Positions 7,696 through 14,781 of a stretch of 64,000 nt of DNA are shown here, one piece after another. Origin of the DNA: G965230615 sp965230615. Lineage in GTDB: Bacteria; Pseudomonadota; Gammaproteobacteria; HTCC5015. Location: contig OZ246012.1 in assembly GCA_965230615.1 (NCBI GenBank), positions 2,852,001 through 2,916,000 of the forward strand. Reading direction: 5' to 3'. How positions within the stretch are numbered: the stretch's first letter is position 1; each line of letters opens with the position of its first letter. The notes beneath the pieces were generated by a model. That model saw only the letters and a program-made list of their open reading frames with translations, did not search any database and had not been told where the DNA came from. The position numbers were made by a program, and so were the translations under genes.

Positions 7696-9591
7696 ATGCT
7701 ATCAACGACGCCAGACAAACATCAAAGCCACTTAGGTATTATTGAAATCAGCAAAATACTCTGGCCCTATATCGCCGAGAACTTTGTCGCACAAATCAAA
7801 AGCATCTGGTTTATTGTCTTTTATTTGGCCTTTTTTCAAATCGTTATTCTACAATTACCTCTGGTTTATACATTAACTATCTCGATCGGCATTATTGTCG
7901 TGGCGCTAGGCTTAATGTTTTTTATGGAAGGTCTACGGCTGGGCTTAATGCCTCTCGGTGAGACTATCGGTGCTTTTTTACCGCGCAATGCGCCTTTATG
8001 GGGTGTCTTGGCATTTGCTTTTTTGCTTGGCATAGGGGCAACTTTTGCCGAACCGGCAATTGCAGTGCTGCGTTCAGCAGGCGCAGGTGTACGACCAGAA
8101 CAAGCACCACTGTTATACAGCTTATTAAATGACTTCCCAGATCAATTGGTCGCGGTGGTTGGCGTTGGTGTCGGCTTTGCTGTTTTACTCGGTATTTTAC
8201 GTTTTTATTATCGCTGGTCATTGAAGCTCTTAATTATCCCTGGCGTTTTATTATTGTCCGCCTTAACGATCATTGCTCATAATAACGACATACTCTACCC
8301 GGTACTCGGCCTGGCCTGGGATTGTGGCGCGGTCACAACCGGGCCTGTGACAGTGCCATTAGTTCTCGCTTTAGGTATTGGCGTTTGTCGCGTGCTCGGT
8401 GATGGAGATACTAGTAATGCAGGCTTTGGTATTGTCACTTTAGCGTCCTTGTTCCCTATCTTGGCCGTTTTGCTACTGGCCTTTTATCACTACTTTGCTA
8501 ATGACTATTATGGAAGCGAACACTATCAAGCCAAACCGGCACAGACAGTCAGCGCCCAGAAAGCAGACTCCAGTAATGAGATATCATCTGATAAAGAAGA
8601 TATCAGCCATACAGAGTTCGATGCTTTCTTAAAAAGTGGTATTGTCGACGATACCTACCAATTAAAATTCACCGGTGGTGATCGCCAGCTTGTCGATGGA
8701 CGAATCATTATCAATGACGCAATTATTCTGCTGGAAAAAAAACCTGCTGCCAGAGCTTCAATTATGAGCGAGCAGCAATGGGACCCTAGCGCTAATATTC
8801 GAGCACAGTTTCTTGAGTCGATAATAACGGCTCTGCGTGCCATCGTGCCTTTATGCCTGTTTCTAGTGATGACGTTATGGTTCCTACTCAAACAAAAAGG
8901 CGAGAAACTGCGTTTAACACAAGAGCTATGGATAGGCATTGTATTTGCTGTCGCAGGCATGTCGCTATTTGTATTAGGTATCCTGTTAGGATTAACGCCT
9001 CTGGGTTCGCAACTTGGCGGCAATATTCCAACAACATTTGCCAGTCTAACGCCTTGGGGCATGCAAGGTCAGGCTGGACCGATGTTTGACACTGCCTTTT
9101 ATGGCAAGATGCTCGCCGTGGCATTTGGTTTTTTCCTAGGCTATGGCGCAACACTGGCAGAACCTGCACTCAACGCCTTAGGCGCAACCGTTGAAAAAAT
9201 AACCGTTGGAGCTTTTAAGAAAAGTTTATTAATGCAATCTGTGGCTATCGGTGTTGGCATGGGCATCGCTACTGGCGTATTGAAAATTGCTTATAATATT
9301 CCTTTGGCTTATTTACTGCTTCCACCTTATTTAGCCCTGCTGGTATTAACCTGGATATCATCGGAAGAGTTTGTCAACTTTGGCTGGGACAGTGCAGGTG
9401 TTACCACCGGACCTATCACCGTACCATTGGTACTCGCCATGGGGCTGGGAATCGGTAGTGCAGTGCCCGGCGTGATTGATGGCTTTGGTATTCTGGCATT
9501 AGCATCTGTTGGCCCCATTATCACTGTGCTAACTGTTGGGCTGATTGTGGCACGCACCAGCCGCCTTGACTTACAAGAGGAAGTATCATGA
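7696..9591 (+). CDS. DUF1538 membrane protein, two-domain (transporter-like)
   Basis: A 631-residue polytopic membrane protein made of two homologous halves, about residues 25–260 and 375–625. Each half carries the same landmarks: GATFAEPAIAVL / GATLAEPALNAL and TTGPVTVPLVLALGIG / TTGPITVPLVLAMGLG, near residues 214 and 569. Both match DUF1538 (Pfam PF07556). A hydrophilic segment at about 270–370, probably cytoplasmic, joins them. The inverted or tandem symmetry and conserved Gly/Pro-rich membrane motifs suggest a transporter or channel, but no substrate is known to me. The last four bases overlap the start of the PII-like gene (ATGA), so the two proteins are made together. Confidence 0.85.
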   Translation: MLSTTPDKHQSHLGIIEISKILWPYIAENFVAQIKSIWFIVFYLAFFQIVILQLPLVYTLTISIGIIVVALGLMFFMEGLRLGLMPLGETIGAFLPRNAPLWGVLAFAFLLGIGATFAEPAIAVLRSAGAGVRPEQAPLLYSLLNDFPDQLVAVVGVGVGFAVLLGILRFYYRWSLKLLIIPGVLLLSALTIIAHNNDILYPVLGLAWDCGAVTTGPVTVPLVLALGIGVCRVLGDGDTSNAGFGIVTLASLFPILAVLLLAFYHYFANDYYGSEHYQAKPAQTVSAQKADSSNEISSDKEDISHTEFDAFLKSGIVDDTYQLKFTGGDRQLVDGRIIINDAIILLEKKPAARASIMSEQQWDPSANIRAQFLESIITALRAIVPLCLFLVMTLWFLLKQKGEKLRLTQELWIGIVFAVAGMSLFVLGILLGLTPLGSQLGGNIPTTFASLTPWGMQGQAGPMFDTAFYGKMLAVAFGFFLGYGATLAEPALNALGATVEKITVGAFKKSLLMQSVAIGVGMGIATGVLKIAYNIPLAYLLLPPYLALLVLTWISSEEFVNFGWDSAGVTTGPITVPLVLAMGLGIGSAVPGVIDGFGILALASVGPIITVLTVGLIVARTSRLDLQEEVS

Positions 9592-10748
9592 CGGCTTTCA
9601 AGCACTATCAATCATATTCGATCGTCACGGCAATCATACCCCAACACCGAGCCAACGCTATTCTCAGTGAGGTATTCAAGCATTTCGACTATGGTGCTTT
9701 GCAATTCGATGCACGTGGCACACTGGTACGTGACTACTGGTATCAGGTTTTTTTACCTGTCATGAACCCAGAAAATGAATTCCTGCAATTTATTATTGCC
9801 GATGATGCCGTTGATGATTTCATGCAATACTTGATTAAACTCGCTGATCTTGGCATTCCTGGCACAGGCGCTGTGTTTTCAATCCCATGCTTATCACTGT
9901 ATTGCAATTCTGATTTATTCATTCACACATTAGAAGCACCCAATAAACCAACAACAACGACATCTTCAATAAAAATCAAAGATAATTTATCGGCCGTATT
10001 TGCACTGGTCCAATCAGGTCGAACAGAATCTGCCATCCGCTCATCAATTCAAGCAGGTTCGCACGGCCCTATTGTTTATCATGCCGAAGGACGTGGCACT
10101 CGTGACCGGGTTAGCTGGCTAAAAATCACCAAAAAGCCCTATGAGGAAGTGATATTAGTGCTGGTCGACAATATTGATAAAGAAGCGGTGATTGACGCGA
10201 TCGTCAATGCCGGACGCATTAATATGCCAGGCGGCGGTATTCTTTATGACATACCTGTCAGCAAAGGCGTCATCAATCTACAAACATCGTTAGCACGCAA
10301 TGATACATTAGCAACAAATCATCAAATGGTCGCCGCAATTGATCAGTTAATGGGGAATAATGACTGGCGAGATAATAGCGTTATTGGCACAAGCATTACC
10401 GGCAAGAAAGCACATAATGCAAAAGCAGATCATTCTCAAGCTGACCTGAGTTTACTGTGCGTATGGGTACCAAGAAAACATGTTTACACGCTGGTTGATG
10501 CCGCTATTGCATTTGGTGCGCCAGGTGCAAACATCATCTATACCAAATACTTTGGCGGTAGCTCAGATATTACTGAGTCAGGTTTCGACATGCACCATGA
10601 CTTAGCTTATATTCGTATGGCCATGCCCAGTGACAATGTGAAAAAAATTCAGGAAAAACTGGCAACTTTTTGCACCGAAGAAAATATTCATCATGTCGCT
10701 ATTTATCAACAAAGCATTCATAATATTATTCGCTACCAAAGCCGATAA
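9588..10748 (+). CDS. protein with three PII-like (GlnB-fold) modules
   Basis: A 386-residue soluble protein. I read three PII-like ferredoxin-fold modules. Module 1, about 8–110, begins YSIVTAIIPQHRANAILSEV and ends GIPGTGAVFSIP. Module 2, about 128–235, has SAVFALVQSGRTESAIRSSI and INMPGGGILYDIPV. Module 3, about 285–386, has LLCVWVPRKHVYTLVDAAI and FGAPGANIIYTKYFGG. The G(T/G)G(A/I) ends of modules 1 and 2 resemble the B-loop of GlnB (GDGKIFV). The canonical uridylylated T-loop Tyr motif was not found. PII proteins normally act as homotrimers that bind nucleotides and gate transporters or enzymes. The ATGA overlap makes DUF1538 the likely partner. The modules are my reading and would need profile search to confirm. 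Confidence 0.75.
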   Translation: MTAFKHYQSYSIVTAIIPQHRANAILSEVFKHFDYGALQFDARGTLVRDYWYQVFLPVMNPENEFLQFIIADDAVDDFMQYLIKLADLGIPGTGAVFSIPCLSLYCNSDLFIHTLEAPNKPTTTTSSIKIKDNLSAVFALVQSGRTESAIRSSIQAGSHGPIVYHAEGRGTRDRVSWLKITKKPYEEVILVLVDNIDKEAVIDAIVNAGRINMPGGGILYDIPVSKGVINLQTSLARNDTLATNHQMVAAIDQLMGNNDWRDNSVIGTSITGKKAHNAKADHSQADLSLLCVWVPRKHVYTLVDAAIAFGAPGANIIYTKYFGGSSDITESGFDMHHDLAYIRMAMPSDNVKKIQEKLATFCTEENIHHVAIYQQSIHNIIRYQSR

Positions 10749-10843
10749 CATTTAGCATATAACAAATACGTCTGCGATAGACTCGATAGTGCCAAGCACC
10801 TGATTTAAGCCTATACTACTGACTTTAATCAGAGCATAGTGCT

Positions 10844-11353
10844 ATGCCACTAAAACAAGATATCAGCGCCTGGGATGGAAAAGCGGCTAGTGTTATTACC
10901 ACTATTTATCAACAATACCATACCCAAAGCCGCTTTATCAGTAGCGTTATCAATTTACTCGATAACAGCCATACCCAGCCAGGTGCCTCCTGGCTATTAA
11001 AGCACCATCTGGAAACCGGTGCTTCGTTAAAGCCTAATCACATCCAAAAAATTTTCACAGCATTGCCCACGCTACGTGACTGGCAGTCGCAACTACATCT
11101 TTTACAGTGTATGCCTTATATGACGATCAGCAACAGTGAGAAAAAAACGGTTGAGCACTTCTTACGCGATTGTCTGGAGAGTGACAATAAATTTGTCCGC
11201 GCCTGGGCTTACAATGGCTTTTATGAACTCGCCAAAGCTTTCCCTGCTTACCGCGCAGAGACTAAAAGTTTTTTGGATATGGCAATGCGTGATGAAGCAG
11301 CTTCTGTTAAAGCACGCATCCGAAATATTTTGAAACAAGCTGATATTTTTTAA
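10844..11353 (+). CDS. hypothetical helical (HEAT-like) protein
   Basis: A 169-residue soluble all-helical protein with no signal peptide. The C-terminal half reads like HEAT-type helix pairs (DNKFVRAWAYNGFYELAKAF and DEAASVKARIRNILKQADIF), which usually mediate protein contacts. The gene stands alone after the PII-like gene with a 95-nt gap and ends against a hairpin shared with the convergent copper-storage gene. I do not recognise a named family. Confidence 0.65.
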   Translation: MPLKQDISAWDGKAASVITTIYQQYHTQSRFISSVINLLDNSHTQPGASWLLKHHLETGASLKPNHIQKIFTALPTLRDWQSQLHLLQCMPYMTISNSEKKTVEHFLRDCLESDNKFVRAWAYNGFYELAKAFPAYRAETKSFLDMAMRDEAASVKARIRNILKQADIF

Positions 11354-11412
11354 AAAGACAGAAATCAGCTGTGCAGTATTTTTAATGCCGCCTATTCTGA
11401 TTCCTGTCTTTT
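11353..11412. terminator. bidirectional hairpin between convergent genes
   Basis: Sixteen-base arms AAAAGACAGAAATCAG (11353–11368) and CTGATTCCTGTCTTTT (11397–11412) pair with one mismatch around a 28-nt loop. The A-run/T-run ends allow termination of both the plus-strand HEAT-like gene and the minus-strand copper-storage gene. The loop is longer than usual for an intrinsic terminator. Confidence 0.55.
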
Positions 11413-11466
11413 AAAGGTTTTTATCCAGGGAGCCTATTGTTTAATGGTGAGTACGGCTGAGACTTC

Positions 11467-11904
11467 CTAGACGAGTTTCTTACACTCTTTACGGCAAGCG
11501 GCACAGGCATCGGCACACACCTTACACTCTTCATGCTCTTTATGCTTTAAACACTCTGCCTCACACTCTTCGCAAACCGCCATAGCTGCTTTGGCCACGG
11601 CAGGCAAATGATTGGAGTTGTGAGACGCCATTTTTGCCAGCGCTGTACAAATAATAACCAGCTCATTAACGGCCTCCGCACACTCTGCCAAAGAAGTGTC
11701 GCCTGTTGTAAATAAGTGCATACAGTGGTCAAGGCAAAGATCGCCTGTCTTGACACAATCCAATGCGGTATCGACCAGTTTGCCATGCGGGTTTTTATGG
11801 TGCGAATGTTTATGGTCTTTACCCGCAACAGCGATACCGCTGGCCATAACAGCCGTTGCAGCGGCCGCCCCCTGCAACAATGTACGACGTGATACTGTTT
11901 GCAT
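11467..11904 (-). CDS. Csp1-like four-helix-bundle copper-storage protein, Tat-exported
   Basis: Starting at the ATG at 11904, which has AAAGGGG six bases upstream, the product is 145 residues. A Tat signal opens it (SRRTLLQGAAAATAVMASG), followed by a His-rich patch (KDHKHSHH). The mature part has exactly 13 cysteines, many spaced CxxxC or CxxC along helices (CEECEAEC, CKVCADACAACRKEC). This matches the DUF326/Csp family. Csp1 of Methylosinus trichosporium is also Tat-exported and binds up to 13 Cu(I) through 13 Cys. The likely role is storing or buffering Cu(I) in the periplasm. An upstream in-frame ATG at 11910 sits directly on the ribosome-binding site and is less likely. Confidence 0.88.
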   Translation of the reverse strand: MQTVSRRTLLQGAAAATAVMASGIAVAGKDHKHSHHKNPHGKLVDTALDCVKTGDLCLDHCMHLFTTGDTSLAECAEAVNELVIICTALAKMASHNSNHLPAVAKAAMAVCEECEAECLKHKEHEECKVCADACAACRKECKKLV

Positions 11905-12018
11905 TTGCATCCCCTTTAAACTTAACCAATAAAATAGAACCGTTGAGAATAATAAGCATAACAGCAAAACAGTGTATATGAAATGCAAGGATCTTTACCT
12001 GCCTCACAGGCTATCGCT

Positions 12019-12044
12019 AAACAATAGCTTGCAAAGCATTGTTT
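12019..12044. repeat. near-perfect hairpin upstream of the copper-storage gene
   Basis: AAACAAT-A-GCTT (12019–12030), loop GCA, then AAGC-ATTGTTT (12034–12044): eleven paired bases per arm with one bulge. It lies in the 192-nt gap between the cytochrome gene and the copper-storage gene, about 115 nt before the latter's start on the minus strand. It may be an operator or a second terminator; it lacks a U-run. Confidence 0.5.
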
Positions 12045-12066
12045 AAGAGCGCTCTGCAAATAACAA

Positions 12067-12086
12067 GGGGGCAAATCCTTGCCCCC
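12067..12086 (-). terminator. intrinsic terminator after the cytochrome gene
   Basis: GGGGGCAA (12067–12074), ATCC loop, TTGCCCCC (12079–12086). On the minus strand this G+C-rich hairpin begins about 10 nt after the stop of the cytochrome gene and is followed by a broken U-tract (TTGTTATTT). It should end the methyltransferase–cytochrome transcript. Confidence 0.7.
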
Positions 12087-12096
12087 TACCAGCACA

Positions 12097-12855
12097 TTAG
12101 AGCCAAGTATTCTCACTATAAGAGGCTGTTTTAAATGGCAAAACCCACATCTGATACAAAGATGTAAAAATCATAAATGTTGATGCCATGCCATAGCCAA
12201 AGCCACCAATAATGGTTAACCAGGCAAAACCTGGGTACCATTTTGTCAACCACCAAGACATAACATCCACAATCAAAAACACAAAGGGAAATATGATCAG
12301 CAGTGCTTTAATTGTTTTTGTAATACCAACAGCAAAACTGAAAATAAATCCCACAAAAAAGAAAATAAAGCCGATTGCAAACAAATGAATGTGTGACACC
12401 TTTGTTAATGCCTTATAAGACGCGCCTTTATCAACTTGCGCATACTGCTGAACAACCGCAAGATCATTAAAGTCTGGCAAGCCTGGTATAGCGCCATGGC
12501 ACTGCACACAGTTTTGCTGAAATACAGCTTGTATTTTCTGATTCCATTGATTAACCGGAGCACCTTGGTGTACCCATTTAATAATTTCCGTGCGCTCATC
12601 GACTGTAGCCTTATCCTTCATAGAACCATTGAGCTTAGCCTCAAGTCGGCTATTACCCCGATTCCCATAGTAACTGTAAACAATATCATCAACTGATATA
12701 CCTAACTTACCATCTGCCATACCATGGGTTATAAATATTTGCGCACCCGCCATTAACAGCCCTATCCCTAATGCTAATAAATAGCCAGTGAATAATGACT
12801 TAACTGGCAATTGTAAGCTGGGCAAATTAATCGGCACTGTGTTTTTAGTGTGCAT
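12097..12855 (-). CDS. membrane-bound c-type cytochrome, five predicted TM segments
   Basis: A 252-residue membrane protein. One TM segment (about 20–40) precedes a hydrophilic domain (about 45–150) with a single covalent haem motif, CVQCH near residue 115. Four hydrophobic segments follow (SHIHLFAIGFIFFFVGFIF, ALLIIFPFVFLIVDVMSWW, FAWLTIIGGFGYGMASTFM and a short last one). The haem domain should be periplasmic, so it probably takes part in electron transfer. His residues in SHIHLF could bind another cofactor. The start overlaps the end of the methyltransferase gene by 11 nt, so the pair is cotranscribed. I cannot name a family. Confidence 0.78.
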   Translation of the reverse strand: MHTKNTVPINLPSLQLPVKSLFTGYLLALGIGLLMAGAQIFITHGMADGKLGISVDDIVYSYYGNRGNSRLEAKLNGSMKDKATVDERTEIIKWVHQGAPVNQWNQKIQAVFQQNCVQCHGAIPGLPDFNDLAVVQQYAQVDKGASYKALTKVSHIHLFAIGFIFFFVGFIFSFAVGITKTIKALLIIFPFVFLIVDVMSWWLTKWYPGFAWLTIIGGFGYGMASTFMIFTSLYQMWVLPFKTASYSENTWL

Positions 12856-13798
12856 TGCTCACCTCGCTTATGTCGTTATTATTGGTATAAGCCTTTTCAG
12901 CCGTAATAAGGCAGTACGTAAAGTGCTTGCGTGATGCTGCAAGCCATAAAGAAAACAATGGTGCCAGCAAATGATTCCAACGCTGCTTATTCAGCAAGCC
13001 TTGACGATTTAGGATATGCGTAAAAAAATATTTAATCGCAACCCAAGGCACATGCAAAGCAGAGGGGGCTAGTTGCCAATAACACTCTTCAATCTTAATG
13101 TTTCTAAACCCCTGCTCCTGCATTGCTACGGTAAACGCATCGAAGTCAGCAAAATCATCAAGTGCCCAACCATTACACATACGTCGATAGCAATAGCGCG
13201 TGATAAAACCCATTGCTGAACGCTGGCGAATAAAACCGTCACTTAGCACCAGACGCTTACCTGGCTTTAATACGCGATAGGCTTCTTTTATGAGCTGCTT
13301 TTTATTGAGGCCTCGCGCATAGCAAGCACTTTCGATGGCATACAAACCATCAAATGAGTCATCGCTGTATGGCATGCACTCATAATCCACATCCTCAAAT
13401 TGAACATAAGCACCCAAAGGCTCAGCCGCGGTTAAGATTCTAGCCTGCTGCAATTGCCATGGCACGATCGTGACCGCTTTGAGTTCAGTCACAGGATAAT
13501 ACTTAATCGCATAACGCGCAGTGGCACCTAGTCCACAACCCATATCTAACACACGGTTATTCTTGTAAGCACTGAGCGCTAATCTGTTGAGCACTTGTTT
13601 ATTCATGTTTTCCAACATTGCTTCACGATCTAACAAGCTCATACCACGCTGATAATAACCAAAGTGCATATTGAAGTTTTTGCTCCAGGCATGATAGTCA
13701 GGTCCCGCTTCAGAGTAATAAGCGATAAGCGCTGGCTTAACAGCAAAAGGCTGGGTTAGCTTACCTTTAAAAAGTTGCTGCATATATTTGACTATCAT
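12845..13798 (-). CDS. SAM-dependent methyltransferase (class I)
   Basis: A 317-residue Rossmann methyltransferase. Motif I is VLDMGCGLGATARYA (about 84–98). The acidic loop of motif II is divergent (TIVPWQLQQAR), but the region after it (SFDGLYAIESACYARGLNKK) and motif III (EAYRVLKPGKRLVLSDGFI) resemble the cyclopropane synthase, tocopherol-methyltransferase and sterol-methyltransferase group. That hints at a lipid or quinone-like substrate. GGGAGAGG lies just before the ATG. A perfect palindrome sits 35–52 nt upstream of the start and matches one before the adjacent regulator gene, so this gene is probably controlled by that regulator. Confidence 0.85.
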   Translation of the reverse strand: MIVKYMQQLFKGKLTQPFAVKPALIAYYSEAGPDYHAWSKNFNMHFGYYQRGMSLLDREAMLENMNKQVLNRLALSAYKNNRVLDMGCGLGATARYAIKYYPVTELKAVTIVPWQLQQARILTAAEPLGAYVQFEDVDYECMPYSDDSFDGLYAIESACYARGLNKKQLIKEAYRVLKPGKRLVLSDGFIRQRSAMGFITRYCYRRMCNGWALDDFADFDAFTVAMQEQGFRNIKIEECYWQLAPSALHVPWVAIKYFFTHILNRQGLLNKQRWNHLLAPLFSLWLAASRKHFTYCLITAEKAYTNNNDISEVSNAH

Positions 13799-13832
13799 TA
13801 GACCTCTCCCGTTAATTCTGTAATTACTTTTA

Positions 13833-13850
13833 TTTCTGTAAAAACAGAAA
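13833..13850. promoter_or_regulatory. candidate regulator operator before the methyltransferase gene
   Basis: Perfect inverted repeat TTTCTGT-N4-ACAGAAA. It lies between the regulator's stop and the methyltransferase start. The same 7-4-7 architecture occurs at 14414–14431 in front of the regulator, with one base changed. Two matching sites around one regulator gene suggest it binds both. Confidence 0.6.
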
Positions 13851-13869
13851 TTTCAATGCAAAAATATAT

Positions 13870-14400
13870 TTATTTTTTCTTTGCTACCAATTTTGCCACT
13901 TTGGCTCCCATATTCATCAACTTAATCAGCACAGGCTTGGGAACCGTCATTATTTGCGCATACCAGTCTGTCATATTCGCCATAAAATCATACATAGCCT
14001 GTATGCGTTGCTTTGTCTCATCACCGGTCGTCTTATCACTCTCCGCTTCTTTAATACACTCTCGCAAAATAGCCAGCATTGGATCGATTTCACGCCGTTT
14101 GCGCTCAGCCATAACATTCATAAACAGCTCCCACACATCCTGCACAGCCTCGAAATGATCACGCCGGTCACCCAGTACATGCACGGTTTTAATCAAATCA
14201 AAACTTTGTAGCTCACGAATGCTGGTGCTGACATTAGACCGCGCGACCGATAATAGCTTGGCAATTTCATCCGCAGGCAATGGCTCTGGCGACAGGTATA
14301 ACAGGGCATGTATTTGGGCCACCGTACGATTGATTCCCCAGCGGTTACCCATTTCGCCCCAGTGCAATATATATTTTTCAATAGTTGGTGTTAGCTGCAT
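13870..14400 (-). CDS. GbsR/MarR-family transcriptional regulator
   Basis: A 176-residue regulator with the GbsR-type opening (KYILHWGEMGNRWGINRTVA) and a winged helix-turn-helix (PLPADEIAKLLSVARSNVSTSIREL, about 39–62, then wing DLIKTVHVLGDRRDHFEA). The C-terminal half is helical and should dimerise. GbsR-type proteins are often repressors that respond to a small ligand. Palindromes before this gene and before the downstream methyltransferase gene share their sequence, so autoregulation plus control of the methyltransferase–cytochrome pair is likely. Confidence 0.87.
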   Translation of the reverse strand: MQLTPTIEKYILHWGEMGNRWGINRTVAQIHALLYLSPEPLPADEIAKLLSVARSNVSTSIRELQSFDLIKTVHVLGDRRDHFEAVQDVWELFMNVMAERKRREIDPMLAILRECIKEAESDKTTGDETKQRIQAMYDFMANMTDWYAQIMTVPKPVLIKLMNMGAKVAKLVAKKK

Positions 14401-14413
14401 CTTCTTTCTTTTA

Positions 14414-14431
14414 TTTCAGTCTTTACAGAAA
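14414..14431. promoter_or_regulatory. candidate autoregulatory operator of the GbsR-type regulator
   Basis: TTTCAGT-N4-ACAGAAA, an 18-bp inverted repeat with one mismatch, 14 nt upstream of the regulator's start codon. It matches the site at 13833–13850 in sequence and spacing. Its position would block transcription or initiation of the regulator gene. Confidence 0.55.
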
Positions 14432-14472
14432 TAATAGTCCAACCAGAAAGGCCAGTCAAGTAAACGATTGGC

Positions 14473-14516
14473 CCTGTCTACTGGATCCGAACGGGACCGG
14501 ATTCGAACGAGACAGG
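14473..14516. repeat. nested inverted repeat
   Basis: Outer arms CCTGTCT (14473–14479) and AGACAGG (14510–14516) enclose inner arms ATCCG (14485–14489) and CGGAT (14498–14502). The stretch is more G+C-rich than its surroundings. It contains GGATTCGAAC, which recalls a tRNA T-loop in reverse, but the arms do not fold as a tRNA. Function unknown. Confidence 0.4.
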
Positions 14517-14721
14517 CGGACCTTCAGGCGAACAGCGTCACAAAATGAGTAAAATGTCTTCTGCTAAGTTATTGAATTATATAGGTGTTTTTACTATGTC
14601 GTCGAATTTGTTTACACTTGAGCAAGCTTAAACCATCTTTAAAACCCTATGCTTGTCGGTAATGTTGACAGCTTATTTGCTCAGCAAGCTTAACTCCCTG
14701 TTTTAATTGTGTTTTTCACAC

Positions 14722-14737
14722 TGGCATATGACTTGCT
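14722..14737 (+). promoter_or_regulatory. sigma-54 (RpoN)-type -24/-12 promoter
   Basis: TGGCATATGACTTGCT matches the RpoN core TGGCA-N6-TTGCW, with GG and GC exactly 12 bases apart. It lies 44 nt before the start codon of the PEP-CTERM-type gene. Sigma-54 control by the PrsK/PrsR two-component pair is known for exosortase/PEP-CTERM systems, so the context supports it. Confidence 0.75.
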
Positions 14738-14781
14738 TATTAACAGCCTGATAATTATTCATTTTTTAAGGATTTATAAAA

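Larger units (their letters stand above)
14401..14781. other. intergenic region between the regulator and the PEP-CTERM-type gene
   Basis: This 381-nt region separates divergent genes. It contains the regulator operator (14414–14431), a nested hairpin (14473–14516) and a sigma-54-like promoter (14722–14737). The middle, about 14520–14720, shows no gene or RNA that I can support. Confidence 0.6.

Noticed and set aside
8655..9062. 135-residue minus-strand frame inside the DUF1538 gene
   Set aside because: It is antisense to a well-formed membrane protein and has no recognisable motif or ribosome-binding site.
14480..14530. GGATTCGAAC, resembling the T-loop of a minus-strand tRNA
   Set aside because: Flanking bases do not form a T-stem, acceptor stem or anticodon arm.
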